Below, piece after piece: positions 13,132 to 20,943 of a DNA stretch of 64,000 nt. This stretch comes from Cellulomonas fimi (GTDB lineage: Bacteria; Actinomycetota; Actinomycetes; Actinomycetales; Cellulomonadaceae): the NCBI RefSeq assembly GCF_028583725.1, contig NZ_CP110680.1:1-64000 (forward strand), in the 5' to 3' direction. Made by a program: the position numbers and the translations under genes. Numbering within the stretch: position 1 is the stretch's first letter; each line of letters opens with the position of its first letter. The notes under the pieces are model-generated. The model searched no databases. It had not been told where the DNA came from and saw only the letters and a program-made list of their open reading frames with translations.

Positions 13132-14313
13132 TTATAGAGGAGAGCCCGGCCATCGGCCGGGCTCTCGTTCGTTGTTGCGCCAGTAGGTGCGGGTCGGGTC
13201 GATGGTGCAGGTGGCCAGGATCTCGCCGGTGTGTCGGGCGATGACGGTGGCTGTGGTCTCGTCGATGAGGACCAGGACGGAGGTGCCGCGGTGGGCGGCG
13301 CCGATGCCGAGGTGGTGCATGCGACCGGCGCGGCGCAGGGAGATCTTGCCGTTCGTGCCGACGTGGTCGAAGCGCAGCCGGTAGTGCCCGGCGATGGTGG
13401 TGCCGGCTGGTCGAGCCTTGGGGCGGGCGTGGTAGGTGTCGTGCGGGGTGGCTCGGTCCAGGGCGCGGTGCGGGCGGGCGGTGTTGTAGAGCGCGCGGAA
13501 GGCATCGAGCTGGGCTTGTAGCGCGGGTAGGTCGGCGGCTGGTGGCTGGTGTGCGAGCCAGTTCTTCAGGGTCTGGTGGAAGCGTTCGATCTTGCCCTGG
13601 GTCTGCGGGTGGTTCGGGTGGCCGTTCTTCTGCTGGATGCCCAGGGCGTGCAGCAGGTACTCGAACGCGTTGCGTCCGCCGGTGAACCTCGAGGTGTAGA
13701 CCGAGCCGTTGTCGGTCAGCGTGGAGGCGGGCGGTCCGTAGGCGTTGATGCAGGTCGTGAAGGTCTCGACGACGAGTGTGCCGGTGACGCGGGGGTGGGC
13801 GGTGCAGGCCAGCAGGTAGCGGGAGTGGTCATCGAGCCAGTTCAGGATCTCGGTGTCGGTGCCGTCGGCCAGGGGCCAGTGGGTGAAGTCGGACTGCCAG
13901 GTCTCGTTGGGTTGTTCGGCGGCGAAGCGGCGCAGCGAGGAGCGGGGGCGTTTGCGCGGCTCGGACACGATGAGCTGCTCGGCGTGCAGGACGCGGCGGA
14001 TGGTGGACGGCGCCGGCGGGTCCAGTCCTTCGGCGGCCAGGTGCCAGGCGATGGTCACCGGGCCGGCGTCCAGGCCGTCGACGGTCAACTTCTCGCGCAG
14101 CTCGACGATCCGGGTGCGCACGTGCTCGCTGGTCGCGTTCGGGTTGCTGCGGGGGCGTCTCGAGCGCGGCTCCAGACCGTCCAGGCCGTCGGCTTCGTAG
14201 CGCTGCACGAGGGTGTGGACCCACTGCCATGACACCTCGAACCGGCGGGCGGCCTCCGCCTTGGTCAGGCCCTGCTCGACGACGGACAGCACGATGACCT
14301 TGGCCTTCGACAT
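13132..14313 (-). CDS. IS481-family transposase
   Basis: A 393-residue DDE transposase. The N-terminal helix-turn-helix contains KAEAARRFEVSWQWVHTLV (about residues 18-36). The integrase-core catalytic acidic residues are in WQSDFTHWPL, STLTDNGSVY and KIERFHQTLKNWL. Length and motif spacing are typical and no frame disruption is seen, so it may be active. The ATG at 14313 is preferred over an upstream TTG because it opens at the conserved HTH. It reads toward tRNA-Ala. Confidence 0.92.
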   Translation of the reverse strand: MSKAKVIVLSVVEQGLTKAEAARRFEVSWQWVHTLVQRYEADGLDGLEPRSRRPRSNPNATSEHVRTRIVELREKLTVDGLDAGPVTIAWHLAAEGLDPPAPSTIRRVLHAEQLIVSEPRKRPRSSLRRFAAEQPNETWQSDFTHWPLADGTDTEILNWLDDHSRYLLACTAHPRVTGTLVVETFTTCINAYGPPASTLTDNGSVYTSRFTGGRNAFEYLLHALGIQQKNGHPNHPQTQGKIERFHQTLKNWLAHQPPAADLPALQAQLDAFRALYNTARPHRALDRATPHDTYHARPKARPAGTTIAGHYRLRFDHVGTNGKISLRRAGRMHHLGIGAAHRGTSVLVLIDETTATVIARHTGEILATCTIDPTRTYWRNNEREPGRWPGSPL

Positions 14314-14337
14314 GGTCGATCGTCGCGGCCCGGCCGG

Positions 14338-14382
14338 TATCAACGATGTCGCGACTCACCTATCAACGATGTCGTGAACCAC
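14338..14382. repeat. Tandem transposase-site repeats at IS481 right end
   Basis: Two 22-bp copies starting TATCAACGATGTCG lie at 14338-14359 and 14361-14382 with a period of 23 bp. The outer copy is part of the terminal inverted repeat. The inner copy sits just upstream of the transposase start and could bind transposase for transposition or autoregulation. Confidence 0.7.
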
Positions 14383-14386
14383 AACA

Positions 14387-14402
14387 CCCTTGGCTCCACA
14401 CG
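14387..14402 (+). repeat. Target-site duplication, right copy
   Basis: An exact second copy of the 16-bp sequence at 13072-13087. It is followed by a terminator-like hairpin that would naturally lie just after tRNA-Ala if the IS were absent. Confidence 0.88.
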
Positions 14403-14406
14403 CGAA

Positions 14407-14440
14407 CGAAGGGCCGCTGACGCGCGTCGGCGGCCCTTCG
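14407..14440. terminator. Bidirectional terminator-like hairpin
   Basis: CGAAGGGCCGC at 14407-14417 pairs with GCGGCCCTTCG at 14430-14440. It probably terminated tRNA-Ala before the IS insertion and now sits seven bases beyond the stop of the minus-strand endonuclease gene. Confidence 0.65.
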
Positions 14441-14446
14441 TGATTC

Positions 14447-15661
14447 TCAGAGCAACAGAGACGGCCGCGGGTCGGTGTAGATCAAGAAGTTGTCGATGTA
14501 CTTCTTGTTGATCATGACCTTCAGCGCGCGCTCAGCACCGTCCGGCTGCTGCCCTTGACGGAAGCTGCCGAGCACGATCTCGAAGTTCGCCTCGTTGACC
14601 TCGAGGATCATCATGCGACGGAACGTCACGGACTCCTTGAACTTTCGGGCGTACGAGAGCGGGTCGAACTCCTTCCGGCCCTTGTGCCCGACCGACCGGC
14701 GCCACTCGTTCCATGCGATCGTCGCCACGTCGCCGTTGTCTCGGGCGTGCTTAGTCGTGTGCTCGTAGATGACGTACCAGAACCGCCCGTACTCCTGGAC
14801 GCACCGCCTGACGTCCTCCGCGTCGTTCCCGGGTGACTCGTGCTTGACGATGTCGGACGCCTTGAGATCGCCGTAGTAGTCCACCGAGAGTCGGCTGCGG
14901 AACGCGAGGTCGAAGTCGTAGCGGTGCCTTCTCTTGTCCTTCTGGAACTCGACGAGGTCGAGCAGCGAGCTCCTCCTGACGAAGGCGTCGAAGCGGTACT
15001 CGAGATAGAAGCCCGGCCACTCCGCCTGGAACCGGTCCGGCCATGCTGCGGCGTGCATCTCCTGCACGGCTTCGAGCGCGGGGATCTCGCGCCCGTCCAG
15101 GAGCTCGGCGTTGAACCGCCGGAAGACCTCGATCCTCGGGTCCTCCGGCGCGACTCCGCCCGACAGGTAGCGACTCAGCTCGTCCGCCCTGACACTCGTC
15201 AGGTGGTTGCCGTTGCGGTCGACCCTCGAGAACTGGCCGACGACCTGCGCCTGATGAAGGTCGTTCGTCGCGACGTGCGCAGCCGAGTTGTTCGCCTTGC
15301 GCCTCACATAGGTGGCCGGGTCGAAGTCGACGAAGATCGTGACGTCGCGGTAGCTGTAGATCCCGATGAATCGCGTGACGAGGCCCGCGGCTCGTGCCTC
15401 CGACTCGATGTCCAGCCACTTGATGGGGATCTGGATGCGCTTCTTGAACGCGGGCCAGGGGTTGCCGAGATGAGTGATCTGCTTCTTCAGGATGGCCTGG
15501 TCGCGGTACCTGACCACGCGCTCTCCGGCGAGCGTCTCGACGACTGCTCCCGGCAGGGCGGCGAGGAGCAGCTCGTCCTTTCGACGGTTCGAGAGTCTCG
15601 TGTCGACGTCGTGGAGCAGCTCTCCGTCTCGCCCGATCTGGTCGACCACGACGGACCCCAT
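14447..15661 (-). CDS. Putative restriction endonuclease of the C5-methylase/Vsr cassette
   Basis: I do not recognise this 404-residue protein as a named family. Its assignment rests mainly on context: it is divergent from a DNA cytosine-5 methyltransferase that is followed by vsr. A PD-(D/E)XK-like arrangement is visible: YDFDLAF near residue 250, then YYGDLKAS with Asp265 and Lys267, followed by HESPGND. The N-terminal half is hydrophilic, with LKKQITHLGNPWPAFKKRIQIP. The ATG at 15661 is chosen over an upstream start because gggaggcg precedes it directly. It could instead be another partner of the methylase, such as a controller-nuclease fusion, but no HTH is evident. Confidence 0.6.
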   Translation of the reverse strand: MGSVVVDQIGRDGELLHDVDTRLSNRRKDELLLAALPGAVVETLAGERVVRYRDQAILKKQITHLGNPWPAFKKRIQIPIKWLDIESEARAAGLVTRFIGIYSYRDVTIFVDFDPATYVRRKANNSAAHVATNDLHQAQVVGQFSRVDRNGNHLTSVRADELSRYLSGGVAPEDPRIEVFRRFNAELLDGREIPALEAVQEMHAAAWPDRFQAEWPGFYLEYRFDAFVRRSSLLDLVEFQKDKRRHRYDFDLAFRSRLSVDYYGDLKASDIVKHESPGNDAEDVRRCVQEYGRFWYVIYEHTTKHARDNGDVATIAWNEWRRSVGHKGRKEFDPLSYARKFKESVTFRRMMILEVNEANFEIVLGSFRQGQQPDGAERALKVMINKKYIDNFLIYTDPRPSLLL

Positions 15662-15884
15662 GACGCCTCCCAGCCTGTCGCGGCACGCATCGCGCACCCG
15701 CGCACCACGACGGTGCCTGACCTGCGGACAGACGCTAGCAGCTGTCGCTCCCACGTCGGCCCCGGCTGGCCGAGTCGCATCCGTGCTCGATGTCGGAGGG
15801 GCAAGCTAAGCTGTCCGAGCTTGCGCCGCGCGCCGAGTTGCGCGCCGGGTGGCAGAGCTGTCAAGCTTCGAGGATGGAGATCGG
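15662..15884. promoter_or_regulatory. Divergent promoter region of the R-M cassette
   Basis: This 223-bp gap separates the divergent endonuclease and methyltransferase genes and must contain both promoters. I could not choose specific -35/-10 pairs, and no controller-protein box was recognised. Confidence 0.45.
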
Positions 15885-17348
15885 GTGAGCACGGCGAGCG
15901 CGGCGTTCAGGTACATCGACCTGTTCGCCGGCATCGGGGGCTTCGCTGCGGCACTCGAGGCCTTCGGCGGCGAGTGCGTCTACTCCGTCGAGATCGACGC
16001 GGCGGCGTCCAGGGTGTACGAGCGCAACTGGGGTCACTCTCCGCTCGGAGACATCACGAAGGACGCGAACGACGTCGTGATGAACGTTCCTCCGCACGAC
16101 GTCCTGGCCGCTGGATTTCCCTGCCAGCCGTTCTCGAAGTCGGGCGCACAGCGCGGCATGGAGGAGACGCGGGGCACGCTCTACTGGAACATCCTCAAGA
16201 TCATCCAGGCGCACCACCCGACCGTCGTCATGCTGGAGAACGTGCGGAACTTGGCCGGCCCGAGGCACAAGCACGAGTGGGACGTGATCATCCAGACGCT
16301 CCGCGCGGAGGGCTACCGAGTCTCTGAGACGCCCGCAGTCTTCTCCCCCCACCTGCTGCCGTTGGAGCGCGGCGGACGTCCCCAGGTGCGCGAGCGCGTG
16401 TTCATCACGGCGACCTACGACCCGGACGGCGTCCTCGACGGCGTCGTGGCGAGACCACCGCTGGAGCACGTCTCTCTCCGTGGCGGCGAGGAGTGGGACC
16501 TCGCCGCGGACCTGCCCTTGGACGAGGGCGCCGTCGCAGGCACAGAGCTCACGTCCGACGAGGTCGAGTGGATCGACGCCTGGGACGACTTCGTGACCAC
16601 CATGTGGCCCGTCGTCCGGAGTGCGCGCACCGACAGCGAGCGGGAGGCGACCCTGCCTGGCTTCCCGATCTGGGTCGACCGCTGGATCAAGTCGGAGGAG
16701 CTCGAGGCGTGGGCGGCAGGTGCCGCACGCATGCCGTACCGGCACCAGGTCGATCTCCCCGACCGGTGGGAGGACGTCCCGGCCTGGAAGCAGGCGTTCC
16801 TCGTGAAGAACGCCTGGTTCTACACGCGCTACAAGGCTCAGCTCGACCGCTGGCTCGAGCGCCACGACGTCGCGTCGTTCCCGGCGTCGCGGCGGAAGCT
16901 CGAGTGGCAGGCGCAGCAGACCGAGACCTTGTGGGAGTGCGTGCTCCAGCTGCGACCGTCGGGCATCCGCGCGAAGCGACCGACGCACCTACCGGCGCTC
17001 GTGGCGATCACACAGACCTCGATCATCGGCCGGCTCCGCCGCCGGCTGTCGACGAGGGAGGCCGCGCGGCTCCAGGGATTCCCGGACAACTTCGACTTCG
17101 GGGTCCAGACGGATGCGGCTACGTACAAGCAGCTCGGCAACGGCGTGAACATCGGAGCGGTCTGGAACATGCTGCGGGCGCACGCCATGCGCGACGAGGC
17201 GATCCTCCAGACGACCCGTCAGGGCCGCGAGCTGTTCCAGGCCATCGTCGAGCAAGCACCTTCGAGCCCCGACGAGCGTCTGGAACACGTCGTCGCGGCG
17301 GGCCAGCGACGCTACGCCGACTCGCTGCTCGAGGCAGTCGCCGTCTGA
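15885..17348 (+). CDS. DNA (cytosine-5-)-methyltransferase
   Basis: This 487-residue enzyme transfers a methyl group from S-adenosylmethionine to C5 of cytosine in its recognition site. Motifs appear in order: motif I FAGIGGF near residue 11, motif IV GFPCQPFSKSG with the catalytic Cys near 80, motif VI ENVRNL near 118, motif VIII QVRERVF near 168, a long target-recognition region (about 190-390), and C-terminal motifs IX/X (LTSREAARLQGFPD-like text and YKQLGNGVNI). GTG at 15885 follows a ggatggaga ribosome site; an in-frame GTG at 15849 is an alternative. It protects host DNA from the divergent endonuclease. Specificity cannot be read from sequence alone. Confidence 0.95.
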   Translation: MSTASAAFRYIDLFAGIGGFAAALEAFGGECVYSVEIDAAASRVYERNWGHSPLGDITKDANDVVMNVPPHDVLAAGFPCQPFSKSGAQRGMEETRGTLYWNILKIIQAHHPTVVMLENVRNLAGPRHKHEWDVIIQTLRAEGYRVSETPAVFSPHLLPLERGGRPQVRERVFITATYDPDGVLDGVVARPPLEHVSLRGGEEWDLAADLPLDEGAVAGTELTSDEVEWIDAWDDFVTTMWPVVRSARTDSEREATLPGFPIWVDRWIKSEELEAWAAGAARMPYRHQVDLPDRWEDVPAWKQAFLVKNAWFYTRYKAQLDRWLERHDVASFPASRRKLEWQAQQTETLWECVLQLRPSGIRAKRPTHLPALVAITQTSIIGRLRRRLSTREAARLQGFPDNFDFGVQTDAATYKQLGNGVNIGAVWNMLRAHAMRDEAILQTTRQGRELFQAIVEQAPSSPDERLEHVVAAGQRRYADSLLEAVAV

Positions 17349-17362
17349 CGGCGCCACCGGCC

Positions 17363-17839
17363 GTGGACCTCTCGCCACCGGTGCCTCAGCACGTGCCCGC
17401 GCATCCGGGCTCGTCCTCGCCTGCCGTGTCACGGAGGATGAGCACCGCCAAGCGGCGCGACACCGCGGCCGAGCTCGCACTGAGGCGCGAGCTGCACCGG
17501 CGCGGGCTGCGATTCCGGGTCGCGTACCCGGTACCGGGCCAGCGCCGGCGGACTGTCGACGTCGCGTTCACGCGGGCGAGGGTCGCCGTCCTCGTGGACG
17601 GCTGCTTCTGGCACGGGTGCCCCGAGCACGGGACGAAGCCACGCGCGAACAGCCAGTGGTGGACCGCGAAGCTTGCCGCCAACCACGCCCGTGACAGGGA
17701 CACCGATCGCCTCCTGGGCGAGCACGGGTGGACCGTCGTGCGGGTCTGGGAGCACGAGGCCGTGAGCACTGCCGCCGATCGTGTGGAGGTAGCGGTGCGA
17801 CAGGCCACCACTCGCTCGTCTCACGCGGCCGAGCACTGA
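17363..17839 (+). CDS. vsr: Very short patch repair endonuclease Vsr
   Basis: Vsr nicks 5' of T:G mismatches produced by deamination of 5-methylcytosine and so accompanies C5 methylases. The 158-residue product contains RRDTAAELALRRELHRRGLRFRV (split here by family variation), the catalytic-core segment VAFTRARVAVLVDGCFWHGCPEH, and WTVVRVWEHE, all typical of the family. GTG at 17363 is chosen because actinobacterial Vsr proteins usually carry the AVSRRMS segment internally; a shorter start at ATG 17438 is possible. It begins 14 nt after the methylase stop and is probably co-transcribed with it. Confidence 0.88.
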   Translation: MDLSPPVPQHVPAHPGSSSPAVSRRMSTAKRRDTAAELALRRELHRRGLRFRVAYPVPGQRRRTVDVAFTRARVAVLVDGCFWHGCPEHGTKPRANSQWWTAKLAANHARDRDTDRLLGEHGWTVVRVWEHEAVSTAADRVEVAVRQATTRSSHAAEH

Positions 17840-17911
17840 CAGTCGCGGGCCGACGCAGGGCCGCGCCAGGCCGGCGCGCCGGCAGTCGCCCGCGCTTCGG
17901 GCTGCGGACGG

Positions 17912-18313
17912 CTACCGGCTCTCGAGGAGCGACTTCAGCAGGGCCAGGTCGGTGCGGACGAGGGCCTCGTCGCGGTCGAGCTCGGCGTCGGTCATGCCGG
18001 GCATCGGGCGGAGGGTGAAGACGACGTCGCACGCGTCGTCGCCGTCGGGGATGGCGCGCAGCGGGACGTGCACGGTGTCGCCGGACGGCGTGAGCACCTC
18101 GTGGTCGAGGACGCCGAAGGGGTTCTGCGGCGCGAACCGCACACGCACGCGCCCCTCACCGGTCTGCACGTACCACTCGCCGTCGTCCTGCAGGACGTCG
18201 GAACCGAGGCCCGGCGCCCACCGCGGCAGGTTCCGCGGGTCGGAGGCGAACTCGTAGACCACGGCCATCGCTCGGTCGATGTGCTCGCTGAGGTGGCGCG
18301 TCCGCGTCGTCAT
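17912..18313 (-). CDS. SRPBCC-fold (polyketide cyclase-like) protein
   Basis: A 133-residue protein with the SRPBCC/START-like pattern: an N-terminal strand and helix (HIDRAMAVVYEFASDPRNLPRWAPG), a beta-rich centre with repeated VRVRF-type strands, and a long C-terminal helix (LDRDEALVRTDLALLKSLLE). Such folds bind hydrophobic ligands in a cavity, and the ligand is unknown here. It marks the return to ordinary chromosome after the R-M cassette and is followed by another minus-strand gene upstream. Confidence 0.75.
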   Translation of the reverse strand: MTTRTRHLSEHIDRAMAVVYEFASDPRNLPRWAPGLGSDVLQDDGEWYVQTGEGRVRVRFAPQNPFGVLDHEVLTPSGDTVHVPLRAIPDGDDACDVVFTLRPMPGMTDAELDRDEALVRTDLALLKSLLESR

Positions 18314-18366
18314 CCGGCGATGGTGGCACGCGGCGCCGACACCTGCTCAGGGTAGGGCGCGTCGAC

Positions 18367-19245
18367 TCAGGTGCCGAACGACTCGGCGTAGCGGGCGACC
18401 TCCTGGTGCCAGGAGTCGCCGTCGGGGCCGTCGAACGTCCGGTCGACGACGCGCGCGACCTGCACGCGCACCCGGACGGCGATGTCGTCGCCGTAGCGGC
18501 CGCGGTGGGCGTCGAACCAGCCGAGGTAGGCGACGAGCGCCTCGGGGTCGTCGGTCGAGGCCAGGGCACCGAGGAGACGGATCGCGACGTCGACGACCTG
18601 CTGGTCGGTGAGCGCGTGGGAGCGGAGGAGCTCGACGACCCCGCGGACGGCCCCGTCGGCCACGGTCGGCAGCCGCAGGAAGCGTTCGGTGAGGCCGGCG
18701 ACGTCGGTCGTCGTGCGCAGCAGCAGCTCGAAGCCGGCGGCCGCCAGGACGGGGTCCGCCGAGCCGCCGACGTCGCGCAGGACGGCCGGCTCGTCGGCGC
18801 CGGCGTCCAGCCACCCGCGGATCGTGGCGACGGCGGCGGGGAGGTCGTCGTCGGGCAGCAGGCCGCGCACGACGGGCGGGTCGGTGGCGACGACGAGCAC
18901 GGGGTCGTCGGCGCCGGGGAGCGCCTGGTCGGCGTAGGGGACCGCGCGGAGGGTGTCCGGGGGGAAACGGTGGGCGCCGGGAGGCTCGCGCCGGTCCGGC
19001 GGGCGGGCGGTGACGAGCTCGACCGTCAGCGGGGCGTCGGGCGGTGCGCCGAACACCGGCAGGTCGGGCACGACCTCGACGTCGAGCGCGAACCCGTCAG
19101 CCCGGAACGCGGTCTCGCCGGCGGGGACGGGCCGTTCGTCGACCAGCCGGGCCGTGCCGGTGAACGCGGCGGACGCCGACTCGACGGCGTCGAGCCAGGA
19201 ACGCGCCGCGGGTGCGCGCCGTGGCCCTGCGGACCGCCTGCTCAT
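18367..19245 (-). CDS. Uncharacterised protein
   Basis: I do not recognise this 292-residue, acidic, Asp/Ala/Pro-rich protein. It has no signal peptide or membrane segment. The C-terminal half is mostly helical (PAAVATIRGWLDAG through VVDVAIRLLGALASTDDPEALVAYLGWFDAHRG) and could be a helical repeat. The ATG at 19245 follows ggtggagg. It lies 53 nt upstream of the SRPBCC gene on the same strand and may be co-transcribed with it. Confidence 0.6.
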   Translation of the reverse strand: MSRRSAGPRRAPAARSWLDAVESASAAFTGTARLVDERPVPAGETAFRADGFALDVEVVPDLPVFGAPPDAPLTVELVTARPPDRREPPGAHRFPPDTLRAVPYADQALPGADDPVLVVATDPPVVRGLLPDDDLPAAVATIRGWLDAGADEPAVLRDVGGSADPVLAAAGFELLLRTTTDVAGLTERFLRLPTVADGAVRGVVELLRSHALTDQQVVDVAIRLLGALASTDDPEALVAYLGWFDAHRGRYGDDIAVRVRVQVARVVDRTFDGPDGDSWHQEVARYAESFGT

Positions 19246-19493
19246 GCCTCCACCCCCGTCCGGTCGGTCACCAGCTCGACTCGACGATGGTCGCGACGTC
19301 GTCGGCGACGGGGTCGCCGTGCAGCGGCCATCGTCCGCCGGTCCCGTCACCGGTCCCTGTCACCCGCGCACCGGACGTCGCGGTGGGCGCGACGACGCAC
19401 CGATGATGCGTCCAGCGTGCGAGGCCGCCGCTGCCCTCGCAACAGGGCCGGCGCCAGCCGATCGGGCACGCGTCGCTGCCCGAAGGAGCGGTC

Positions 19494-20174
19494 TCAGGCG
19501 GGAGGTGCGGTGTCCGCCGGGAGGAGCTCGGCACGCAGTGCCTCGACGCCGGTGAGTGTCACGGGCGGCCGCATCGCGTCCGGCCGGGCGTCCCACTGCG
19601 CGCGGGTCATGACGAAGCGGCGGTTCAGCGCCGCCGAGCCGTCGCGCAGCATCGGGTCCTCGCCGTTGTCGGCGTAGCCGAGCCGACGCGTCACGCCGAG
19701 CGACCGTGCGTTGTCGGCGAACGCACCCGTCGTGGCGCGCTCGGCGCCGAGCCCGTCGAACAGCAGGTGCAGGATCATGAGCCGCATGCGGGTGCCGACG
19801 CCCGCGCCCTGGTGCCGCAGGCCCAGCCACGAGCCGGTCTCCGCGGTCCGCAGCAGGGGGAAGTGCTTCGCGTACGCGCCCTGGATGCCCAGCACCTCCC
19901 CGGCCCGGACGACGCCCAGCTCGATCCGCCAGTCGTCGTCGGAGTACGAGGCACGGTTGCCCCACTGGTAGGTGAGGACGTTGCGCGCGACCTCGGCGGG
20001 CGTGCCCTGCGTCCACGGCACCGTGAACGGCATGAGGTCGGGTCCGTGGACGCCGTCGCCCGCGAGGCGCGCGAGGTCGGCGAGCAGGTCGTCGTCGAGG
20101 TAGCGCAGCTCGAGGTCACCGCTGGTGACGCGGACGCCGGCGAGGGGCCAGAGGTCGACGAAGGGGGTCGTCAT
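19494..20174 (-). CDS. GNAT-family N-acetyltransferase
   Basis: This 226-residue protein resembles RimJ/RimL-type acetyltransferases: an N-terminal LELRYLDDDLLADLARLA strand-helix, the motif-A region GSWLGLRHQGAGVGTRMRLMILHLLFDGLGAERATTGAFADN for acetyl-CoA binding, and the following NARSLGVTRRLGY segment. The acceptor substrate is unknown. The ATG at 20174 is the first start that precedes the fold. It is separated by 50 nt from the next upstream minus-strand gene. Confidence 0.85.
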   Translation of the reverse strand: MTTPFVDLWPLAGVRVTSGDLELRYLDDDLLADLARLAGDGVHGPDLMPFTVPWTQGTPAEVARNVLTYQWGNRASYSDDDWRIELGVVRAGEVLGIQGAYAKHFPLLRTAETGSWLGLRHQGAGVGTRMRLMILHLLFDGLGAERATTGAFADNARSLGVTRRLGYADNGEDPMLRDGSAALNRRFVMTRAQWDARPDAMRPPVTLTGVEALRAELLPADTAPPA

Positions 20175-20224
20175 GCGGGTCAGCGTGTCGGCCGCCGGGG
20201 GCGTCGGCAACCCGTTTCCGCTGC

Positions 20225-20788
20225 TCACCAGGCGTCGCCGCCGCGCGCGCGGTCGGTGATGGCCGCGAGCACGTCGTCGGTGTAGACGGGCTCGGCGTCC
20301 GGGGTCACGGCGCCGTCGTCGAGCGTCGTCCACTGCCAGTGCGGCGCGACGCGTGCGGTCGTGCCCTGCTCGGCGAGCCGGAGGTCGAGCAGGACGCCGT
20401 ACCGGTAGCCGAACCGGCGCTGGATCGCCTGCGCGGTGACCAGGTCGAGCGCACCCGGGGTGTCGGCGGCGTCGGCGCTGAGCTCGACGAGCAGCAGGTT
20501 GTGCTCCGGCCCGAGGCGTCCACGCCGGTGCACGATCAGGTGCGGCGCGCGTGCCGTCCCCTCGTCGAGCCGCACCGACGACTCGAGCACCATGCCGGAC
20601 CGGTCGTACTCCGCGTCGACGTCCCACGTGCTCTCGACCGTGCCGCGCAGCGCCCAGCCGAGGTGGAACGAGATGGTGCGCGGGCTCGGCCGGCTGGTGC
20701 CCGACGACGGCGCGAAGAGCGTCCACTGGTCGATGAGCGTGTTCGTCATCGCGATCCGGACGCGGGCCTGCAGGTCGGCGAGCAGCAT
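20225..20788 (-). CDS. Uncharacterised protein, possible degenerate nuclease fold
   Basis: A 187-residue protein without a confident family. The segment APHLIVHRRGRLGPEHNLLLVELSAD resembles the core of PD-(D/E)XK nuclease-like proteins, but the catalytic lysine expected after ELx is replaced by serine-alanine, so nuclease activity is doubtful. The ATG at 20788 is chosen over an extended start at 20863. It lies divergent from the ABC-transporter operon. Confidence 0.5.
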   Translation of the reverse strand: MLLADLQARVRIAMTNTLIDQWTLFAPSSGTSRPSPRTISFHLGWALRGTVESTWDVDAEYDRSGMVLESSVRLDEGTARAPHLIVHRRGRLGPEHNLLLVELSADAADTPGALDLVTAQAIQRRFGYRYGVLLDLRLAEQGTTARVAPHWQWTTLDDGAVTPDAEPVYTDDVLAAITDRARGGDAW

Positions 20789-20904
20789 GCGCGGACCGTA
20801 CTCCCCCGCGGCGGCCGTCCGGCGGGACCACCGGCCCGTGACGGTGGCGGCGCCCGCGGCCACACGTCCGCGCCGACGTGGTTACCGAGCGGTCGGGTTT
20901 GCCG

Positions 20905-20943
20905 TCGACCGGTGTGGGTCCGGGCGTCTAGGTTGGTCCGCTG
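20905..20943 (+). promoter_or_regulatory. Predicted promoter of ABC operon, leaderless start
   Basis: TCGACC (20905-20910) and TAGGTT (20929-20934) are 18 bp apart. The expected transcription start falls at or next to the GTG at 20943, and no Shine-Dalgarno sequence precedes that GTG. This suggests a leaderless mRNA, a common arrangement in actinobacteria. Confidence 0.45.

Larger units (their letters stand above)
13088..14386. mobile_element. IS481-family insertion sequence (1299 bp)
   Basis: The element starts TGT and ends ACA. Its imperfect 27-bp terminal inverted repeats (13088-13114 and 14360-14386) share a perfect inner block GACATCGTTGATAG. It carries one transposase gene on the minus strand and is flanked by a 16-bp direct repeat. 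Size, single DDE transposase and TGT/ACA ends fit the IS481 family. Insertion immediately 3' of tRNA-Ala leaves the tRNA intact. Confidence 0.9.

Noticed and set aside
13072..14402. attL/attR of a tRNA-Ala-targeting genomic island
   Set aside because: The repeat exactly abuts the TGT/ACA ends of a single IS481 element with no integrase inside, so a target-site duplication explains it better.
16493..17400. Long open frame upstream of and in frame with vsr
   Set aside because: It lies within the methylase gene in another frame and has shadow composition; only the part from about 17363 has Vsr motifs.
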